Assembly: GCA_020027305.1 (NCBI GenBank)
Contig: JAHRAM010000181.1
Coordinates: forward strand, 1 to 29,028
Direction: 5' to 3'
DNA: 29,028 bases
Source: Acidimicrobiia bacterium
GTDB taxonomy: Bacteria; Actinomycetota; Acidimicrobiia; Acidimicrobiales; Hopanoidiivorantaceae
The notes under the pieces are model-generated. The model ran no database searches. It was not told the DNA's origin and worked only from the letters and a program-made list of their open reading frames with translations. The translations under genes and the position numbers were made by a program. Of this stretch, positions 25,382 to 29,028 are shown piece after piece. Numbering within the stretch: the first letter of the stretch is position 1; each line of letters starts with the position of its first letter.

Positions 25382-25999
25382 ATGAACGACGAGAACAAAT
25401 CAGACGACAAAGAAGTGGCGGGTGGCGAATCAGAAAATCACGAGCCAGAAGACTCTAAAGCGGCCGAATCTACAGAGCTAGAAGCAAAAGAAAAAGAAGC
25501 TGACGAAACCGAAGAAGTAGCGTCAAGTGAAGAGGCTTCTGAATCCTCTAATGATACACCTTCAGCGGCTGATGAAAATTCAAAAGAAGATGCTGAAGAG
25601 CTAGAAGAATTAGAAGCTGAAGAACCAGAACAATCAGGCGGTAGCGAAGATATAGAAGATGATGATGACGAAGAAGAAGCAGAGCCGCTCAACAATCTTC
25701 CAGAATTTGGCCCAGGCGACACAGTAAAAGTTCACCTCCGAGTAAAAGAGGGCAACCGTGAGCGAATGCAGATATTTGAAGGAGTAGTTATCGCTAAGAG
25801 AGGCTCAAAGCGCGACAAGACATTTACTGTTAGAAAAATTAGCTTTGGGGTTGGAGTTGAGAAAATATTTCCAGAGGTCTCTCCAGTTATTTCAAAGCTC
25901 GAAATAGTTTCACGAGGCGATGTGAGGCGAGCCAAACTTTATTACCTTAGAGATAGGGTCGGCAAAGCAGCCAAAGTCAAGCAAAAACGTGAAAATTAG
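25382..25999 (+). CDS. rplS: 50S ribosomal protein bL19 with long acidic N-terminal extension
   Basis: bL19 lies at the subunit interface of the ribosome. The ribosomal domain begins at about residue 105 ([25 protein letters not shown]) and runs normally to [14 protein letters not shown]. The first ~104 residues are highly acidic and disordered-looking, with runs such as [13 protein letters not shown] and DDDDEEEAE. No Met or other plausible start lies just before the domain, so the extension is part of the protein. It replaces the short N-terminal helix of typical L19. Usual length is about 115; this is 205. The extension mirrors the acidic tail on S16 two kilobases upstream. Confidence 0.95.
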   Translation: MNDENKSDDKEVAGGESENHEPEDSKAAESTELEAKEKEADETEEVASSEEASESSNDTPSAADENSKEDAEELEELEAEEPEQSGGSEDIEDDDDEEEAEPLNNLPEFGPGDTVKVHLRVKEGNRERMQIFEGVVIAKRGSKRDKTFTVRKISFGVGVEKIFPEVSPVISKLEIVSRGDVRRAKLYYLRDRVGKAAKVKQKREN

Positions 26000-26045
26000 C
26001 AAAAAAATCTATCACAAACCAGATTAAAAGCTAAAAATTTTCTAC

Positions 26046-26069
26046 AAATACTGAAAAAACCCAGTATTT
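26046..26069 (+). terminator. Stem-loop downstream of rplS
   Basis: AAATACTG (26046-26053) and CAGTATTT (26062-26069) form an 8-base-pair stem with an 8-base loop, 47 bases after the rplS stop. There is no T run after it, so termination is uncertain; it may protect or end the ribosomal-protein transcript. Confidence 0.35.
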
Positions 26070-26127
26070 CACTAAAAAACAACAAATTCAAGCAAATTTA
26101 AAGAAAATTCAAGCTTGACTATACATA

Positions 26128-26155
26128 TTGCAAATTTTGCTGTATCATATATATT
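26128..26155 (+). promoter_or_regulatory. Candidate promoter of the surface-protein gene
   Basis: TTGCAA (26128-26133) and TATATT (26150-26155) are separated by 16 bases and resemble -35/-10 boxes. A TTGACT at 26115-26120 lies nearby but its spacing to TATCAT (26143-26148) is too long. The predicted start gives a leader of about 70 bases. Local AT richness lowers confidence. Confidence 0.35.
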
Positions 26156-26190
26156 CATATATTTTCTTTGAGATAATAGCGGGAGCAATA

Positions 26191-26214
26191 ACTACACTGA
26201 CATAACACTGTAGT
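26191..26214. promoter_or_regulatory. Imperfect inverted repeat in the surface-gene leader
   Basis: ACTACA-C-TG (26191-26199) mirrors CA-C-TGTAGT (26206-26214): six outer pairs, one mismatch, then two pairs, around a 6-base centre. It sits between the candidate promoter and the start codon and could be an operator or an RNA hairpin. Confidence 0.35.
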
Positions 26215-26236
26215 GCGAAAGTATTTAGTGGGGAAG

Positions 26237-29028
26237 ATGCACCAACAAAATAAAAATCAGTTTAAAAAGTTTACGGAAATAAAAAAGTTCAGAGAGAGGC
26301 GCTTTAGCTTATCTCGTGATGCTGAGTTTCTAGACGATAGAGGAATAACGCTTCCGACAATTATTGTTTTGTCAGTGCTTGCGCTGGCAGCAGTTGCGGC
26401 AGCTACTGTTATATTTAATTCCGTATTTGAATCTTCTAGCAATGTGGAGCCGAATTCAACTGCTGCTGATGAGGCTTATCAGAATCTCATTAAAAGTGGT
26501 GACAATCTTACGCCAGAAGTGCCTTCTGCGTCATTGGGTTCCCCGAGCTCTCCTTCGAATAATTCATCTTCTACCACAACCACTTTGCGTGATATCACGC
26601 CCAATTCAAATTTAAATTTGCCATCTCCACATAATATAACTCCGCCACAGCCCCCAGCTTGGCTTCAAATAGAAAACCCAGAAGCTCAAAGAAGGTACAG
26701 GGAAGAAGTAGAAGCCATTTTAAACCGTTGTCTTGAGGGAACAGAAACAGAAGGAATAGAAAATTGTGAAGAGTTGCCACCCCTCCCAACCCAAACACAG
26801 GTCACCCCACAGCAACCAGAGCAACAGACGCCTTTAACATCTCCAGTTCTACCACCACCTCCTCCTCCTTCTCCTTCCCCCTCTCCTCCGCCAACAACAA
26901 CTACTAGTCCACTAACTACAACCACAACAACCACTGTTCCACCTTCTGAAATTTCATTTAGCCCATCTAATTCGGCCAAGTCAAATGTCAATCATCTCGC
27001 CAACCTCTCACCTAGTCCATCGGGTTTAATCAATCTCTCAGACCCAATTGGCACACAATCAAATTTCCAAAGAATTCAAAATGAACCTTCAACAACTACG
27101 ACCACGTCAACCACAACGACCACGACCACAACCACAACACAGCCTCAACCAGAACCGCCAACATTAAACGACTCAACTTCAGACCTGCTCTATCTAGCAA
27201 TAGATGTATGCCCCGATCTTGAAACTAGGCACTGGCATTCTCTTTTAGACAATGGGAGAGATGCAGCCCCAAATAGAAAGTTGTACCCACCAACCATATT
27301 GGCAGATGGCGCAGACCCATCTTATGCACTTGATGTTTTCAACCCAACATTAAACAACGTTAGCCAAAACTGGATACAAGCAGATGGCTCTAATATCGTG
27401 TTGTCGCCAATCATAAAAAGCGATAGATGTAGTTATCAAGGCACTGATGATTACACAGCCAAGCTAGCATATTTAACGGGGCGCCCTACAACCCTAAACA
27501 CATACGGCACTAATCCCGACCCATTTGTTGACAATCTGCCTGCTCTGCCATTTAGAAAGCAATCCACCCTAAGATATTCAGATTGTCTCAGGTCGGGGCT
27601 TTCAAAAATCACCACCAGCACTGAGCTAACAACTTGCGAGCTTCACTTTTCTGCGTCTTCATCCATTGACTCAAAAAGAACAAACACGGCAAGTGTGGGC
27701 GCAAGCCAAAGAGCTAGCTGGCAGTTGATTTCATATTGTGCGTTATGGGAAGGCTACATTCCATTTGCCCCAGTGGCACATGATGATTCTGGCACCTACT
27801 CAGCGCTCAACTTTAATCAGTGTGTGATTTCACCAATTTATAGGGGCTGCACTTTAAGTGGTCTTGGGTTGGCTGACCCAAGCAACAATGATATTCTTTA
27901 CGGATTTTCTATAAGTGGCACAAGCTCTAAGTGTGTTATCACAGAAACTAGCAAAGAGGTTGGCAAGGTATCTCTTGATAGCACTTCAAGTCGAACCACA
28001 TATAGCCCGCTACCTGCGCCAGCTGATGGAACATGCCCAACGTGGCAGATGTGGTGGAATGATTCTCAGGGGAATCGTGTGCGTGTTAATGGAACCAGAA
28101 GTAGCACAGAATGCACTTATGTTATTCCATCAGCTATTCATTCAAGCTATTGTGAACTACTTTTGGGACTTAAATTCAAAACAGCATCCTCAACTGAAAC
28201 AATTTGTAGCTATACGATTTCAGATAGAAATCCTGATTGTCCGACAAAATTTAAGGTTAGTAATACAACTGGCAGGGCATCTTGTGAAGACCCAGTTGGA
28301 ACTGTTTCAGCCCATTGGGAAAAAATATGTCTAGGGTGGGCTAATACACAATCTACGATGTATGACCACGACAATGACCCCGCCACGCCAATGATTGCAG
28401 ATGACGATAGTTCGGTTTACGTTCACTATGCTTGGTGGGCTACGGAATATCGTTGTGCTTTCAAAAATAGGTTTGCCGACGCCCCAAGAGAGTGTAGAAG
28501 TTTTGGTTATCAGCCTGGAAAACCTGGAGAATGTGAAGTGATTGACAGCCGAACTTACAATTCTCGCCCGTATGCCCCAACCTGTGCTGTTGTAAGAGCC
28601 ACTCCATATCACACCAGCCAAGAGCAGCTATTTTCAATCGCCAATTTAAATCTTGCTTTTAGAACAAAAAGTGCATACAGCACTAAGTGGACTGCCACAT
28701 CGTCTGTTGGCGCAAGCAGCGATGCAGACAATAACAGCTTTTTATATGATTCTGAATATAACCTGTTCCCAAACCTCAACTCACAACTAAATTATTATTA
28801 CGACAGGTTGATAAAACCAGCCCTTGATTCATATAGAGCAGACGGCAGCAGATACAACGAACTATGGTTGCCTTCACAATATCCAACTGGCAATGTTTCG
28901 CTATCTAGGACGTTTGGGGAATATGGCTACCCAACAAAAACATCTAAGGGAGACCCAACAGAAACTGGCCCATTAGATTTTCTATATAGTCGCCGCTCAC
29001 CCAATGCATTTAATAATTGTGACGACTA
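26237..29028 (+). CDS. Large pilin-signal-like, Pro/Thr-rich, Cys-rich surface protein (C-terminus beyond window)
   Basis: One frame stays open from ATG 26237 (GGGGAAG directly upstream; GTG at 26228 is an alternative) to the window end, at least 930 residues. Residues 1-36 are basic/charged and end in DDRG; then ITLPTIIVLSVLALAAVAAA (37-56) starts a hydrophobic helix. This looks like a class III (prepilin-type) cleavage site after Gly36, though the usual Glu at +5 is Thr; a plain N-terminal anchor is the alternative. Residues about 65-310 are linkers rich in Pro, Ser and Thr, with a polyproline run near 206-219 and Thr runs near 221-233 and 286-301, typical of O-glycosylated cell-wall spacers. 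From about 315 the protein is folded-looking, with many Cys, Trp and Tyr residues, consistent with disulfide-bonded external domains. I recognise no named domain. Likely a surface-exposed or pilus-associated protein; function unknown. Confidence 0.75.
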   Translation, partial: MHQQNKNQFKKFTEIKKFRERRFSLSRDAEFLDDRGITLPTIIVLSVLALAAVAAATVIFNSVFESSSNVEPNSTAADEAYQNLIKSGDNLTPEVPSASLGSPSSPSNNSSSTTTTLRDITPNSNLNLPSPHNITPPQPPAWLQIENPEAQRRYREEVEAILNRCLEGTETEGIENCEELPPLPTQTQVTPQQPEQQTPLTSPVLPPPPPPSPSPSPPPTTTTSPLTTTTTTTVPPSEISFSPSNSAKSNVNHLANLSPSPSGLINLSDPIGTQSNFQRIQNEPSTTTTTSTTTTTTTTTTQPQPEPPTLNDSTSDLLYLAIDVCPDLETRHWHSLLDNGRDAAPNRKLYPPTILADGADPSYALDVFNPTLNNVSQNWIQADGSNIVLSPIIKSDRCSYQGTDDYTAKLAYLTGRPTTLNTYGTNPDPFVDNLPALPFRKQSTLRYSDCLRSGLSKITTSTELTTCELHFSASSSIDSKRTNTASVGASQRASWQLISYCALWEGYIPFAPVAHDDSGTYSALNFNQCVISPIYRGCTLSGLGLADPSNNDILYGFSISGTSSKCVITETSKEVGKVSLDSTSSRTTYSPLPAPADGTCPTWQMWWNDSQGNRVRVNGTRSSTECTYVIPSAIHSSYCELLLGLKFKTASSTETICSYTISDRNPDCPTKFKVSNTTGRASCEDPVGTVSAHWEKICLGWANTQSTMYDHDNDPATPMIADDDSSVYVHYAWWATEYRCAFKNRFADAPRECRSFGYQPGKPGECEVIDSRTYNSRPYAPTCAVVRATPYHTSQEQLFSIANLNLAFRTKSAYSTKWTATSSVGASSDADNNSFLYDSEYNLFPNLNSQLNYYYDRLIKPALDSYRADGSRYNELWLPSQYPTGNVSLSRTFGEYGYPTKTSKGDPTETGPLDFLYSRRSPNAFNNCDD

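Noticed and set aside
27915..28334. 139-codon frame in another phase inside the surface gene
   Set aside because: The longer frame from 26237 stays open throughout and has the signal, linkers and Cys pattern; this is an overlap shadow.

Overview
The window is a long, almost entirely + strand block of bacterial housekeeping genes from an AT-rich genome. The gene order (DAK2/FakA-like gene, recG, rsmD, coaD, a SepIVA-like coiled-coil gene, rpmF, plsX, acpP, rnc, a mutM homologue, smc, ftsY, ffh, rpsP, khpA, rimM, trmD, rplS) is the order known from Actinobacteria. A GTP-type PEP carboxykinase is also typical of that phylum. Keeping plsX and acpP in the cluster and the low GC make me lean towards Acidimicrobiia or a similar deep or streamlined actinobacterium; that placement is inference.

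Layout. Positions 1-907 are on the minus strand: the start of pckG (running off the window) and a small divergent cold-shock-domain gene. From 1102 everything is on the plus strand. 1102-11861 holds genome maintenance, CoA, lipid and RNA genes, ending in a strongly degenerate Fpg/MutM homologue with a Lys/Pro-rich tail. 11925-15299 is smc. 15403-20265 is a four-gene envelope cassette (OmpR-type response regulator, histidine kinase, two tandem HtrA-like membrane-anchored proteases) lying between smc and ftsY and resembling the mycobacterial MprAB-PepD arrangement. 20316-25999 is the protein-targeting and ribosome block: ftsY and ffh one base apart, then rpsP, khpA, rimM, trmD, rplS. 26237 to the end is one open frame of at least 930 codons for a pilin-signal-like, Pro/Thr-rich, Cys-rich surface protein that I do not recognise; lepB/rnhB, which often follow rplS in relatives, are not seen here.

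Two patterns cut across the genes. First, many conserved proteins carry extra low-complexity charged or polar segments: acidic tails on S16 (C-terminal) and L19 (N-terminal), a basic tail on the MutM homologue, inserts in the DAK protein, RecG, RimM and TrmD, an Asn/Gln/Ser tail on SMC. Second, the spacers hold short tandem repeats just upstream of recG, the response regulator, rpsP and rplS, and a 9-mer, TTAAGTATT, that I find at five sites, all intergenic.

I see no tRNA, rRNA, CRISPR array, insertion sequence, integrase or phage gene. The best candidates for something undescribed are the inactivated-looking MutM homologue with its histone-H1-like tail, the large surface protein, and the repeat-bearing leaders.
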